From Apostichopus japonicus (taxonomy: Eukaryota; Echinodermata; Holothuroidea; Aspidochirotida; Stichopodidae), in NCBI RefSeq assembly GCF_037975245.1, contig NC_092579.1:1665001-1729000 (forward strand): DNA of 64,000 nt, read 5' to 3'. Positions 33,773-48,400 of the stretch are shown in pieces (position 1 is the first letter of the stretch; each line of letters begins with the position of its first letter). The notes beneath the pieces were generated by a model. It was not told the DNA's origin. It worked only from the letters and a program-made list of their open reading frames with translations, and made no database searches. The translations under genes were made by a program, and so were the position numbers.

Positions 33773-35239
33773 TTAGATCCAACTCCAGATAGTACGTGCT
33801 CGAGTTAAAGATCGCTTTGGTCTCAATACCACAACCCTGGAAGCTCCAACAGACTGTTTCATAATATCATTTTCGTTTACAGTGGTTGCCATGATGCGTG
33901 TGTTTACTCTACCGAGGTTGTTTTCGTTAAATGACAATTCCCCTAAACCTGTAACGGATGGTTGTGATTCGTGAGCATCCTGGAACCTTTGCATTGCGAT
34001 TAATTCAGGACTGGTCCTTGGACATCTATGACTCATAGCAGGAAGTCCATACACTTCGTCTTGGCGAGAGTAACGAAGAAATTCTTTCTTCGTTAAATAC
34101 CACTTATATAAAGTTAGAAAAAGTAATATGAAAGTAGCTCCAGAAACAGCGACAACACACCAAAATGATTTGGATGTACCTAGAAATGTGTTTTCTCCTT
34201 TACTACTTTGGCTAGCATTGTTACCACCAATTTCGAAGCTTTGTGAAGTAGCTGTTGTTGTTGTGGCATCTAATACAAGAGTACTCATCCAACTATCATT
34301 AATGTGAGTACTATAAGCTTGGTCGTTTGGTGAATTCTCTGAGCTCGTTGTCTTCCCCTTACCACTACTGATTATGATTTTGTTTTCATTGCAGCTGTTC
34401 TTACACTGAACTTCAGGAATACAGATATAATTGCATGTTGTCGAATTCTGGTGCCGGATGGGGAATTCATCGCTGCAATCAAATTGGTTACCTCCAATAT
34501 ATACATTCGACTTATGGGTGCAGTTCAGAATAGGAACGCTGGTAAACAGATTGCAAGAGAGATAAATAAATTTAAGGAAGTTAGTCTCAATTGTTATAGT
34601 GTTCAGACAGTTTGCGTTTAGATTGATCTCCTTTAACAGCTGGGGTGCTTGCAGGCTTAATCTTGAAATAATGTTAAAACTCAAGTTTAAGTACTCCAAT
34701 TTAAAAAGACTAGAAAATGGCTCAGAGGATAAAACAGAAATGTAATTATTACTCAGATCCAGGGTTGCAAGTTTCACCATTCCTCGCAATGATTCCTCCG
34801 TTATAGACGTTATTTGGTTGAAACTGAAATTAAGGGATTCCAGTCCTCCGCAGAGTTCCTTTGAAGGATGCGGCAATGCAAGATGGATAATCTTGTTAAA
34901 ACTCATATCAACAGTGGTTACGGTCGTAGCGAGATTAAGATCCAGAAAGGAAGAAAACTCATTATGACTTAGATTTAGCGTGAGGATAGATTTTCCAGTA
35001 ATAATATCCCGGCAATTCTCGTCTAATGAATTATTTGAGATATTGTTCAAGTGTAAGTTATTACATGCAATGAAAGTCCCGTTACATTTACAGTAGGTTA
35101 TTAGAACTCCTGAACAGAAAATTGTTAAGCAACTTAACAAAAAAACAAGGAAGCAGTAGGAAGATAAGCGAAATATCCGAGATAGTTCCATCTTCATCGC
35201 TGTTTGTGAATATGTCAACATTGATGTGGGATTTGTCAA
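33773..35239 (-). CDS. LRR transmembrane receptor B3
   Basis: 488 residues with the full architecture of B1 and the WSWI end. Private changes include GTFIAC, VDMS, IIHL and RARTIW; it shares MELS and NNAS with B2. The upstream flank deleted at B2 is present here. Confidence 0.85.
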   Translation of the reverse strand: MTNPTSMLTYSQTAMKMELSRIFRLSSYCFLVFLLSCLTIFCSGVLITYCKCNGTFIACNNLHLNNISNNSLDENCRDIITGKSILTLNLSHNEFSSFLDLNLATTVTTVDMSFNKIIHLALPHPSKELCGGLESLNFSFNQITSITEESLRGMVKLATLDLSNNYISVLSSEPFSSLFKLEYLNLSFNIISRLSLQAPQLLKEINLNANCLNTITIETNFLKFIYLSCNLFTSVPILNCTHKSNVYIGGNQFDCSDEFPIRHQNSTTCNYICIPEVQCKNSCNENKIIISSGKGKTTSSENSPNDQAYSTHINDSWMSTLVLDATTTTATSQSFEIGGNNASQSSKGENTFLGTSKSFWCVVAVSGATFILLFLTLYKWYLTKKEFLRYSRQDEVYGLPAMSHRCPRTSPELIAMQRFQDAHESQPSVTGLGELSFNENNLGRVNTRIMATTVNENDIMKQSVGASRVVVLRPKRSLTRARTIWSWI

Positions 35240-38200
35240 AAGAGTTAGACTCGCCTGAATAATGCTTCAGTCATGCCAACTAATTTTTGGCAATCACATA
35301 ACGCAGTTATTTAATTGACTATGAACTGGATTATTCTATTTCATTATCACTTTCGACAGTATTATTGATGAGAGGCGATTTGCTTAACACTGCCTGTGAA
35401 ATTAGAGTGCGATACCTTTGTTGTTATTCTATATAAAGATAAACTTATTTTATAACTGCAATTTTCTATCTTACTATTCATGAGAGATTGTTGATCTCAA
35501 TTGTACTCTATGTACTTCAGTAGACTTTCAAAAGTTGTGATCGTCATAAATCATAGTTGACGTTGTTAGTCGATCACGCATTGCCTTTGAGAATCACTGT
35601 AGAAACAGAAAACAATATATGATGAAACAATGAGCAATATATAAATACAATTGTAGTCAAATAAAAAAGTCATAAAAAAAGTAACTCGGTAATACTGTTT
35701 TCAATAAAACCTTTTCAAATGCATTACATAGTTGATTGCAACATGAAGTAGACGAATGATGACACAGTAAACCCTATTGTGACACATTCAGGTTTTTGTT
35801 TTAAACTTGCTGACATGCTGAAGAAATCACCTCAACGTTAACGTTAAGGATTTGGCAACTTGCCATGGAATTTAAATTAAAACGAGAGAGAGAGAGCGAG
35901 GGAGCTTGGACCCTGGCAATATTTATCACTCTCAGTATCATCAGACTGAGTGAATATCTCCGTTAAATCGATTTGATCATGATTTTCACGATGTAAGCAG
36001 CTTAGATCACTGGTGGTCTCATATATTTCTAGTCACCGCAAGTTGGTTTTTAAAGCCAACAACGCGGCTCGTGGAACCATTTCGCAAAGAAAAACATGCA
36101 ATATGCATATTCCGGGGATATTTTATTGATATGGCCGACATGTGATGTGATATTGTAAACATAACAGATGGACTATGGTGTGATCGTGATAAGTGACATG
36201 ATTAGAAGGCGTGTGTCTAGAGATGTGATTCTACAACGCTATATTTGCCTGACAAGTACTCTAAACTATAACAATTATTTCGTGGAGTGACAGTGACAGC
36301 CACAGTGGCATATCGTATCTGTCATCTTTTTTAGCGCAAGTTATCTCAAAATATTAAGATGCATTTGACCAGCATCATATTCATCCTTTTTTCTCTGACA
36401 GACAAATTACATCAAAATCCTTACCAAAAAGTTTATCCTAAATAAGATTTCATTATTTATCGTCCCTGGGTTATATACCAGGGCTGTGGTGGATAACCCC
36501 TCTGTAATACCTCCGTGCTTATACAACCCACGTTGAGGATACATATGCTGACTATAGCTAACGCTTCAGCTTCCCCTGTGAGAATATCCTATAGAGGGCT
36601 CAAACTAACCGACGACACCGGCTGCAAAATGCTATCTGCGCATACCCCCCCTCCCCGCACCACACACCCAACGCCTTACCAGTGGCGGTTCTGCTATGAA
36701 AAACACCGGCCAGTGACGACAATGGGTGTCATACCTTTGTGATATTTAGAATTGCCGATCGTGCTTTAGATGGTGATGATCTCCACCAATAAACTTCTAG
36801 TTCTTAATCGGTTAATCGGGCGTCTAAAATATGCTAACTCAAAAGTGCGTAAAGGAGGCATAATGTGTTTTTGTTTTCTTTAATTTCTGTCAAAAAAAAA
36901 ATGTTTTGGTGACTTTTCAATATTGAAAATAGCTGCTATCGTACCTTTTCAACGCTGAAAATGATCATGGCGGCCTGCCGTTTTTATGAAAACCAATGCA
37001 ATTTCTAACTTTTCCTGATCCAAATTGCCTGGGATCTATCGGTCACTGAATTCGAGCACTGTTTTGCATCCAGATTGAAAGAAGTGGTAATTTGCCGGAC
37101 ATTTATAGAAAAATTTGGACACAAGTTATAACAAAGTCGTTTGCTGAACAACAGAAAACGATATTGGAAAGCCATCTTTTTGTCAGTATTTTCCGCCAAT
37201 GCATTGGTTCTTTAACACACCTTTTGCTCGTATAAATATACGGTAAATTGCTTGGGAAGAGTCAATCAAGGATGTTAGCCGTCAACGTGATTGGTTATTT
37301 AAATACTTAATGACAGGCGGGAAGAAGTTGGGCGAGATGGAGGGGCGGGGTGGGGGGTGGGGCGGGGGAGATGGAAATGATACGGGAAAAACGTTTTCTT
37401 CTTCTATTACTCGCCATATCAACTAAATGCATTCATCATTTCTTGTGACAAGAATATTTCATACATCGATTCGTACTTTGAACGTTACACTCATTATAAC
37501 TGACTTAATTTGGTTGAAAGAAAAACACGTTAATTTTTAAATTTTAATAATGAAACTTAAATGAATATACTTTAACAATGCTTTGTATGTATCATATGTC
37601 TTTGTTCATTTAACATTGATCAATAGCAATTTAGTGAAGAATGAGTGAATAATAGGCAAACCAAAAGTAAAATCAGTAATGAAACAGCAAGGTAAACCTT
37701 GCTAGATTACCATATTTTATATGTAACATTATCAACTACTTCACTGAATTTACTAGAAGCGCAATGTTTCACACGAACGGATAGAGTTGAATCACCCTCA
37801 TCGCCCCACCACCACCACCATTTCTCCTCAGCTGCAATGTATACTTTAAGGTTATTCTACTCATTTTGCTTTTTATAAACTAAGTGGCTGCCACATTTGT
37901 AAAATATCCAACCAGAATAATTGCCTATTGTCTTTAGTGAAAACTACCGGTAAATGAAAATTAGACTATTTTTGGTATGAACCTTCAAACGTTCAAGTTG
38001 TGAAGGGAGGCAAGGCGAAGGATACCGGGGGAATCAATGGCACATGTTCCCCAATTCAAAGTGATGAACCATGGACAGTTGCCCATTTTTTCATAGACTG
38101 AAATGTACTTTTGTTCATACGTGCGACTGGTCCACCCCAACCCCAATCTCAGTCAAGAATCCAGTTACGTCTGTCGTGCCTGCTAAAATGCAAGGAAGAC

Positions 38201-39773
38201 TGTACCCGATATATCAAGCAGTTGTTGCAGACCAAACCTTCCTAAGACTGTTCTTTAGGGTAATCGCTACTTCATATGTAAATACAATCGCATAGAATGG
38301 GAAGGAAGGAATGGGAAGTTTGAGACAGGACTACAGAAGGATTAAAGACAACTTGCCTAAGAAGATTTTGCAATTGCAGAGACAAAGCTCACCTTGTAAA
38401 GCTACTGATATTCGTTTTGGAACTAAGGAAACATTTCACGGAATAACAATCAGTACTGCATCGTGATTTTTTTATTTCTTTAATCATGTACATTTCTCAT
38501 CGCCTTTAAATAAAATTTTAAAAACACCCTTGCAATCTAATATACCTCATCTGAATTTATTAAAGTTAAATCAACAACAGGAATCTGATTGGAATAACCA
38601 ATATATTTTGAAAACAGCAGGAAAATTTTAGAATGTGATACAAAATTAATAATAACACAATTTTAAGTATATGTAACGTACGGGGTCCTAACTTCAGGCT
38701 GACTCAAATCTTGTGAAATACAAGATATATATTTGCTCTGTTGCCTAATACAATAACAGGGATAAATCAATGTGAATTATTTTCAACTTGATATTGTCAT
38801 TCTGGAATTTATCTCTAGAATTTGTCAATACTCTGACGCCCCGCGTGTAACCCCATTCTACACATCTCAGCATAGATGGCTACAGCTGAACAGAAATGTA
38901 TATACTTCATAATATATATCGATTTACGACGCACCCTTAATTGTTAGTGAGCCACAAGAGACAATATATAATACCTATTTGTGCATTTTAAATATTATGT
39001 TTTATAAACTAATGTTTTATTTTAAATTACTAGTAAAATTTATAGATTTCAGATTGACTATAATGATATTTTATAAATTAAAAAAAAAGTGCATCTAATT
39101 CAGTTAGACGCATGGACAACTATGACGGAAAACTCTACCCCTTATTTTACATAACTAAGAAGGGACTGACTGTCCTGACATGATTCTTTAGTTCATTTAT
39201 CTGAACATAATTTAATCTATAACAAATCATACAAGTGAACACAAAATAAATAAAACTGAACATACCCGCTGACATTTGTTTTGCTCTTTCAAATATTCTG
39301 GGCTAGTATCCACGAAACTATTTGCACTATCAAACTTATAAACATGGCATATTCAGAACTACTAACAATGCACCGCGGTCAAAGACAAAGTAAGAAGTAA
39401 CTTATGTGACGTTGATAAATGTTTGATAAAACTATGTATATAAATACAGTAGTAGCCTATCACACTAACTTAAACATTACTTCTAGGGCACCGTTGAGAA
39501 TTAAAGCTATAGCACGTGGCAACCTCCTACTAAATCAATCAACAAATTGTATTTCTTTTAAAAAGCTGCATGATATGCTGAGAATAACATTGAATCTTTA
39601 ACTACTTACAATTATTCTTTATTTTTTTTAAGCAATGAAGACATTTGATCAATTTACCAGTCATAATTTCAGAAATGCCTCGGTAGGTTTTGAAAAATAG
39701 ATGATTCAACAATGATTTATTGCAGTTTTGATGCCAAATAATGTTGTCCCTTTTAAATATGCATCCTGTGTAA
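35240..39773. other. Unit 3 non-coding region
   Basis: Counterpart of the unit 1 and 2 spacers. From about 37,880 to 39,120 it diverges clearly from both, with substitutions and several small deletions; it matches closely again further right. No gene is supported. The G-rich tract is kept at about 37,337-37,369. Confidence 0.6.
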
Positions 39774-39781
39774 ATATATAT

Positions 39782-39820
<39 letters not shown>

Positions 39821-39973
39821 GATATATATAGATATATATATATATATAGATAGATATATATATATATGTATATGTATATATATAATATATATATATATAT
39901 AGATATATATAGATATATATATATACTATAGATAGATATATATATATATGTATATGTATATATATAATTATAT

Positions 39974-40022
<49 letters not shown>
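39774..40022. repeat. Compound TA/TAGA/TGTA microsatellite
   Basis: TA repeats with GATA and TGTATATG interruptions and a partial internal duplication of about 115 bp. It ends the tandem array where a Penelope fragment would be expected. Confidence 0.9.
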
Positions 40023-40023
<1 letters not shown>

Positions 40024-40101
40024 CTATATATAAGAATTGAATGTGTAGCAAGTGGTATGACAGATATATAGTAAATCAATAAAAATAAACACACCAGAAA
40101 A

Positions 40102-40157
40102 ATTCCACCTTCCCGACCGGTTTCGTCCTATGGGACTCATCAGGCGAAGGTAGGAAT
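40102..40157 (-). ncRNA. Type I hammerhead ribozyme
   Basis: On the minus strand all core parts are present in order. There is a stem I 5' strand, CTGATGAG, a 4-bp stem II with a CATA loop (GTCC/GGAC), GAAA, a minimal self-complementary ACC/GGT stem III and the cleavage triplet GTC. The stem I 3' strand follows: GGGAAGGTGGAAT, which pairs with ATTCCTACCTTCGC apart from one bulged base and one mismatch. Predicted cleavage is between 40,115 and 40,114. Hammerheads with such short stem III are known from Penelope-like elements and related retroelements, where they may act as dimers. Confidence 0.8.
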
Positions 40158-41377
<1,220 letters not shown>

Positions 41378-41425
41378 ATAATGAATACAAATATGTATTC
41401 ATATATGGTATACTTTAATATTAAC

Positions 41426-41671
41426 CTATATGTGAAATCTGTAATACGAAATCTTACTGTATTCGCAAAAGTCACAGCAAACGTCTAGAAACAAAAATCC
41501 ACACCTTGCACTAGGACAAGTTTCAATTATACAATTCGTTGTTCCATTATTACAACGACACGCAGTACACGGACCAAGCCTAACACGCTGGTCGTGAAGA
41601 AGTAACACTCCCCTGAAGAAGCAAGGGCTTCCTAAAACAACAAACAAGAAGGGTGTACAAGATAATAACAT
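41426..41671 (-). CDS. Small secreted single-VWC-domain peptide, right copy
   Basis: 81 residues with the same signal-like start and ten-cysteine VWC pattern as 59-304. The two copies differ at eight bases, six of which change residues (F/L, M/R, L/F, Y/F, A/D and N/H), while all cysteines are kept. The same possible splice donor follows the last cysteine. Confidence 0.6.
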   Translation of the reverse strand: MLLSCTPFLFVVLGSPCFFRGVLLLHDQRVRLGPCTACRCNNGTTNCIIETCPSARCGFLFLDVCCDFCEYSKISYYRFHI

Positions 41672-43360
41672 GCAAGTGTGAACAATTCTTCATTAATCTC
41701 GTTAATATAGATTTCAAAAATGTAACTGAGTGGAACAAATACGAAGGCCATTAAACCAGAGGTATTGTGTTATCTCGGTCAACTGCCTGGAGGTGTAAGA
41801 CAAAAGTAGAACTTTATACTTAATGTATCAAAGCTTCACACATTTCATAATCTTTTTAACACACTCCGTATACATTCCATATTTAGAGCATGCGGATATA
41901 AATGCATTCATATATACCATAATCCATACATGCTTGCATATCGAGTAAACGCCAAAACAGTCTTTAAAAGCTTTAACCGCATTTAAAACCCCTCAAGGGA
42001 AAAGTTGTAATATATACTTTAATTCAATGCCTATTTCAGCATGTACTTTATTGGCGGCTCCAGGATTTACGGAAGAGGGGATATAATATCGATAAATACC
42101 GAAATTACTGCCTATTGAATATGCAGTGAACTCCTGCATTTAGGAAACGACGCTACAAATAAGGAATGCTATAGTTTCAACACTTTGTATATCGTATACC
42201 TTATAGAGTTTAGAAAACCTAGATGTTGACAGAACCAATAACATTTCAGTTTAAAGGGATCTTAGGGCGCGGATCCAGGGAATGGGGTGAAGGGGTCTAG
42301 TAGGTGGGGTGAAGGGGAGGGCAGATACACATCCATGCCTTACTTAGTTCTTAGGCTAACAGAAACTGTAGCGTATAAACCTACACTTGTAGTCCGTATT
42401 AATAGCCTACACCATTCCTCACATTGCACCAATTCAGATTTTCTGCTATCGAATAAGACCCACTGTAAGAGTCGGCTTCAACGAACCCTGAGTCCTCTCA
42501 CTACCTTTTTAAATCCTAAATCCGCCTTGTTGCCCCCCCTCCCCTACCCCTGGCCTTGTTATGGCTTTCCATGGTCCGCCATGATATACCCCTGCACCTT
42601 GTTTAAGCACACGTTAATTGTGGTACTCTAATCAAGAAACGTTATAAAGGTTTAGTAATACCTGAATCTCGGTAGTCGGACACACTTTCAATACCTGACT
42701 GGGCCTGGACCTGGGAAAATAATTCGACCAAGACGACAAAAAATAACCTGGTTAAATGGATCGCTTGTCCATCCATATTGTCTTGAATATATTTAGTTAT
42801 ATATTAAATATATATATCTTATTATATATAATATATATATATATCATATATAATATCTCAATTTTAATCACCAACGTCACCAATAGCATGAAGCCTACGA
42901 ATGTTGAATTTGCAAAGATATCAAAAACTTTCGTTCTCCATAGAATGACGGTATAAATATATAAATATAGAGAGTGCAGTGACTGGTAATACTTAGAACC
43001 TATTGAAAGACGGTCAATACATTTAGCACAGAAGTTAGAACCACCAGTCTGTGTATTTAAATCAATCGTTGTGTTTGCTATTTCCTGGCGCACATTATTC
43101 AGCATGACTAATAATAACGGTCGAGAGGAAACAGGAAACCACCGTGAAATATCAAGGATTGTTTGAAAGGAGTTAAAGAATTTAAAAGGGAAAATACCGT
43201 AAGTGTAATGTATTCCACACCATATCCTGTCAAAACTCCTTCAATCTTCATCATACTGTATACGGAGATAAGCATGTTTTGAACACCTGCACGTTAGTAA
43301 AGCAATGATTTGACGTCGGGGGCCATTTTGAAAAGAATTTACACAGTTTGACTTCTTTAC
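41672..43360. other. Non-coding part of the right block
   Basis: Counterpart of 305-1990, including the TIR-like GC-rich segment (about 42,265-42,529) and a short TATA tract near 42,800-42,850. No gene is seen. Confidence 0.6.
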
Positions 43361-43520
<160 letters not shown>

Positions 43521-43639
43521 TTGATGTTGCAGTGAGTTGGAAAATCCAGAACAGCGAAAAAGTTCCAACCCCACACCGCGATTCGAACCGGGCTCCCGCT
43601 TTATATGCGGACCCACTTACCACTAGGCTATGAACGCTG
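43521..43639 (-). mobile_element. tRNA-derived SINE (copy 1, right block)
   Basis: Counterpart of 2114-2230. The B box here is GGTTCGAATCG, closer to the consensus than the left copy. Confidence 0.75.
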
Positions 43640-43900
43640 ATTGTATGTACAGAGGTTCGAAACCGGCAAGGAAAGTCGTAATTTCACTGTAGGCGGTTGC
43701 CACCAGTATCGAACAATTATAGTTCTGTTTTGGTGACATATTTTGCCTTACTCTAGAGATCAAACATGATTCTAAACAACTCGAAGTCATTTGTGATTCC
43801 TAAAGCCGGATCTCGAAAGAGATACTTTGAACAGACTTTATGTTAAATGAAATTGAAATATACGACAAAAGCGAATGAATACATATCTATAATTGAAATT

Positions 43901-44015
43901 GTAGCGAGTTGGAAAATCCAGAACAGTGAAAAAAAAATCCAGCCTCCACCAGGATTCGTATCCGAACCTCTTCCGCTTTATATGTGGACACCCTAACCAC
44001 TAGGCTATGGACGCC
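43901..44015 (-). mobile_element. tRNA-derived SINE (copy 2, right block)
   Basis: Counterpart of 2446-2563, with the same A and B boxes. The flank beyond its 3' end keeps about 30 bp (AAAGCGAATGAATACA..) that the left copy lacks. Confidence 0.75.
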
Positions 44016-45078
44016 TGTGTCCCCTACATTATTAACCCCTTTGCAAAATACAAAGTAGCATATGCAAATCACATTATCATAATCACAAGAGAGGGAAGGG
44101 GGTCAGAGACCATATTCAACATTGGGAATTTTGACCACAGTGCTTGGGTAATAATATATGGGGGCATTTTTAGCTCTATATCGAACAGGAATTTGCTGTA
44201 TTCCAAGACGATCAGCTGGTTTCGATTGAATTGTTTACCTGCATATAAGTTACATTATTATTAATATAGCAGTTGATTGTGATTGAATACGTTGATTGTG
44301 ATATAAGTAACATTGTTTATGACTGATTGGTTTGGTCACCATTTGTCTTGTTGGTAATATAATCTTGGTGATATCTTGGTGATATCAACAAAGGCTAAAA
44401 ACATATAGGTAATCCGTTTTTACACAGGGATCTTTACAAAGTCAAGAACCACTTGGATATATATATATATAGCCCAATTTCAAAAGCCATCCATGTGTTG
44501 CGTACCAGGCCCTGATATTTTCCTGGCCTAGCATTGGAAACTTATAGTTGGAAAGATTAATATGTATTATAAAACTGTGACTCTACCACCCCTATAAAAA
44601 AATTATAATAATAACAACAAAAATATCAGGCTTTTTATTAGTTTTATTTTAACTAAAATAAAGTAGTCAAAGGGATTACCTCACATGTGACCAGGAATTT
44701 CTCTAACATCATCAAACTCTTGCCCTGTTAGTAAGAGATTTCATGCCTGGTTTACTGCCAAATTCTACATCATTTATAGGCCACATTTTACAGTGAAATA
44801 TAATAATTTCAATTTTTTTTTTTTTTTTGTATCACAATTTGCTTTTTCAAATTAAACCCAAGTTGTAAATTCTGTTGGGAAATGTTTACGTACTCGTATG
44901 TACAGATGTACCTAAAACATTATATCACACGATTAAAGAGGCAATGTCTGTAAAAGCAAATATATAAATTACCATGAAAGTGAAAAATAAACGAGTTTGT
45001 GAATCAGAAATTTGACTTTGGTCTATTCTTTGATTTTGATTTGCATTTTTGTTATCGCTGTATAAATTAAAAATCAAC

Positions 45079-45411
45079 TGTAGCAGAAAGTGACCAACGT
45101 TAGAGAATAGTATAGTGCTAGAAATTGAGGGAAACATAGCACGTAAGAAATATTAGCACTTTTTGCTAAACTGTGTTTAGCACAGGTTACTCCTAAACTT
45201 TTCTGTAAAATTTGTCATAAATATTGGTTAAATATTACATTGCCCATAGTTTAGCAACTTAGGTTTTGCCCAATTTTGAAGACAAATGTTACCCTAAAGT
45301 TTAGGAAAACCTGTGCCAAACACAGTTAGCAATATGTGCTAATAAATATCCGTCTTTGGTTGCCCAATTTCTAGTAATAATATTCTCCAATGGTGGGCAC
45401 TTTTTGCTACA
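45079..45411. mobile_element. Foldback/MITE-like element, right copy
   Basis: Counterpart of 3625-3957, with the same facing arms and TGTAGC / GCTACA ends. Confidence 0.65.
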
Positions 45412-45466
45412 TCGTTCTTACCGTGTATTGGAAGGGACGATATCATATTGAATCATCGATATTATA

Positions 45467-48400
45467 TCTTTACTTCTGTTGTTGAAGTTTTCAGTCGCAA
45501 TTGACAATTGTCAAGATTCAGTGCCAAATAAAAACTTCAGGTTTGGATTTTGTAACGTTGGGAGATGACCAGGCGCCGTTTACGAAAATAAACTGTTGCC
45601 AAGTTAGATGTTTTAAAGGTACACCAGACTCAAAATCTTGGGGACCAGTTGGTAAAATCGCCCGGCGTCTGCTCAATGTACGGCTCGGATGTGTACCACA
45701 TTGAATCGAAGAAGCCTGTTGTCTGTGGTATATATCAGTCTGTATGCTGAATACAAGAAAAGTTTCCATCTCGGTCATCAGCTGCCAATGTGGATATTGT
45801 TTGTCACATCTCAGTTCTTTTTGCTGTGCTACTTAGATTGAAGTATGTTGTTCATTCTGGCTATACCGTACAGCCTAGTGTGTCACATTCTATAAGATGA
45901 TTCATGTGGCATCATCGAAACCACACTGCAGTTTTGCTGTCTGGTTATTCTTATATTTGATGTGTAGATGTGTTTGTAGAAACCAGTGTTATAATAATCG
46001 AAAAGTATTCGGTATATACTCTTTGAGGCGTCAGCGTACATGTAAAAAGTAAAGAACTCGTGTACTTGTGCTCCTTTTAATATAATCGTATGGGACGAGT
46101 ACTTAAAAGAATACTTTCATAATAAAATATTAAAAAATAGTTATGTAAATATGATACGACAGGAAGTTTCATAACTTTTTGATCCTTTGGTCATTCTATT
46201 GTACATTATATGGTATTATACTACAAAAATTTGGGAAAGCAGATTACATGCAGACATCATAAAAAAAAAGTAAACTTGGCCTAAATGATGTCCCAGCGGA
46301 TTGCCGTTAGTGACATTTACATAACGTGAGTTTTGGCATTGTGGCTCTTTCGTGGAAAACTTGATAATAGATTAAACTGTAAGAAAGAAGATTAGAGAAA
46401 CGTACTTTATTTAGCCCTTTATTGGAAGTAGAATATTTGAGCCCAAATACCAAAAATAGATGGTGAGATAAATGCAGATTGTGAAAGTTTCATCGAACCA
46501 TTGCCATTTGTTCATATTGTCTATTGAGAACACAGTAATGATATTTACCACCTGCAGAAAGACGGTAAAACAATTGGATCACTGTTTCGAGTTAACCAAA
46601 ATATTCCATTAGTAAACTAAGGTTTTGTTTTGAGTGATAAATTAGGAACATATGTATACTCCAAGTGGTGACATTTGATGCATTCAATTCCTGTTGTGAC
46701 TTTTTGAGAAGACAACATTTGAACTTGAAGCAACCAGCTGTGTGATTTCCATTGATCAACACTGACATAATTGCTTCTGTCTTGCTTCAAAATGGGCATC
46801 GAATAATGTTTTTGACTAATTTTGGATGCATTCTAATCGGCGTGAACCCAACTCATTGAATGGTGGATCGTAACACTTGACGTCTCCTCCCTTATTTCTT
46901 TTCCAATTTAGAATGTTTCACATATATTAACAAAACGAAATTACCCTTAGACAATCCAATAATAACGTCCAAATATTTGGTACTGATGGATTGCTAGATA
47001 TTCGATGCAATTCTGCATACTCACACACGAATATACACACATGCATACAGACACACACATCCGCCTTCACAACAATACGTAAAATTCTCTATACTTTGGT
47101 TCGTTATTCTCGAATTGAACAAGACAGGTAACATTTGAACGCATTTGAGTTAACAACATCCTGCAAAAAAGTTGCAACAAATGTTAGCGGTATTTAGACT
47201 CGGTGTTATTTGGTGATCTCGGGCACGAACAGCTATAGCCCGTAATGACATGGCATTATATACTACACAGTCATACACACAAGAAATAAACATATGATCT
47301 TAACTTTCAAGTACCTTACGCTAGAAAGAATTTATATAAATATTCCGTCTTTCCCTGCACCCTAGAAGATCAGACATTGTGCATGCACCTAGTCTAGACT
47401 GTTTCAAAGACAAGCTTACTAACTCTTCTTGTTTTGTTATCTAATAGCTAATAGGGGACTACTCTTACTCATACTTTGTAGCGCTCGGTTGGCGTTTATG
47501 TCCTCTAGTAGGAGTTTACCGACTTAACCCATTCAGGGTCAGATTCAGAGTTATAGTTTCCAAGCTAGCTGCTCTGTACGTATATGTCACATATTATGTG
47601 TTTTGGATGATGATACACCAGGGCCAGGAAATCGACCATGCAGTTTTAATAGACCGGAGAGTGTAACATTTGTGCAATGATAGACCTACAATGTATTCGT
47701 TAGATTAATCGTGCATTACACCTTCGTAAACCACAGTATGTTCGAGAAAAACATTAACTATATATGAGAGGATACAGTAACATTAACATGTACTTCAATT
47801 TGACCAATCAATGTCCAGGACGCTGGGTATTCTCTGTCACGTCCGGAACATGAATGAGTCGTGATTGACAACCGGTTATAATCAGTAATGGCTTTAGTCT
47901 AAATGTCTTCGTTTATATCACAGGCGCATGCTAGCTAGAGTCTGTTTATAAATATAGCCTATAGCTTTGGTCTACGTTAAAGGACCAAACGCCGAACTGG
48001 CTTATTCGTGACCGAAATAACTTCTAAAGGGTTGCAGTATTAACAAAGACCCATCCATTGAATATCAACAACTAACTAACTTTCACCTTCACCGCGCACT
48101 ACAATGACACTTATTTGTTTGCAAATACAGTTGTTCTAGTTTGATCAATTGTGTTTGCAAGATACCCATATCTTAGTAGTACTTTAGATATTCTTTTGTT
48201 TACTTGATGTTCATGCATTTATTTATGCCTGAATAATCCGATGATATAAAGAAACCACAGCAAGAACTCCACTCTCGTTTCACCAAGGGTGACAATTAAC
48301 CTACTTAACGGTCCCTTTGTCGTATTTATCGAAACGCTCAGCTTTGATTGTAGGAATTGTCCATTTTTTCACGTGGTTTTGGGCCTTCATATGTTGCTAG

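Larger units (their letters stand above)
13155..39775. repeat. Three-unit tandem array (A-B receptor units)
   Basis: Units align at 13,160, 22,615 and 31,693. Offsets are 9455 and 9078 bp in the A-B part and 9076 and 9452 bp to the right of the unit-2 deletion. Each holds A, an A relic, B and about 4.6 kb of spacer. Penelope-like sequence separates units 1/2 and 2/3 but not the outer ends. Shared changes in A2/A3 (truncated tail, SREAF) point to stepwise unequal crossing-over. Confidence 0.9.

Noticed and set aside
45501-45778. Overlapping 67- and 86-residue frames on opposite strands
   Set aside because: No recognisable domain, splice context or second copy supports either strand.
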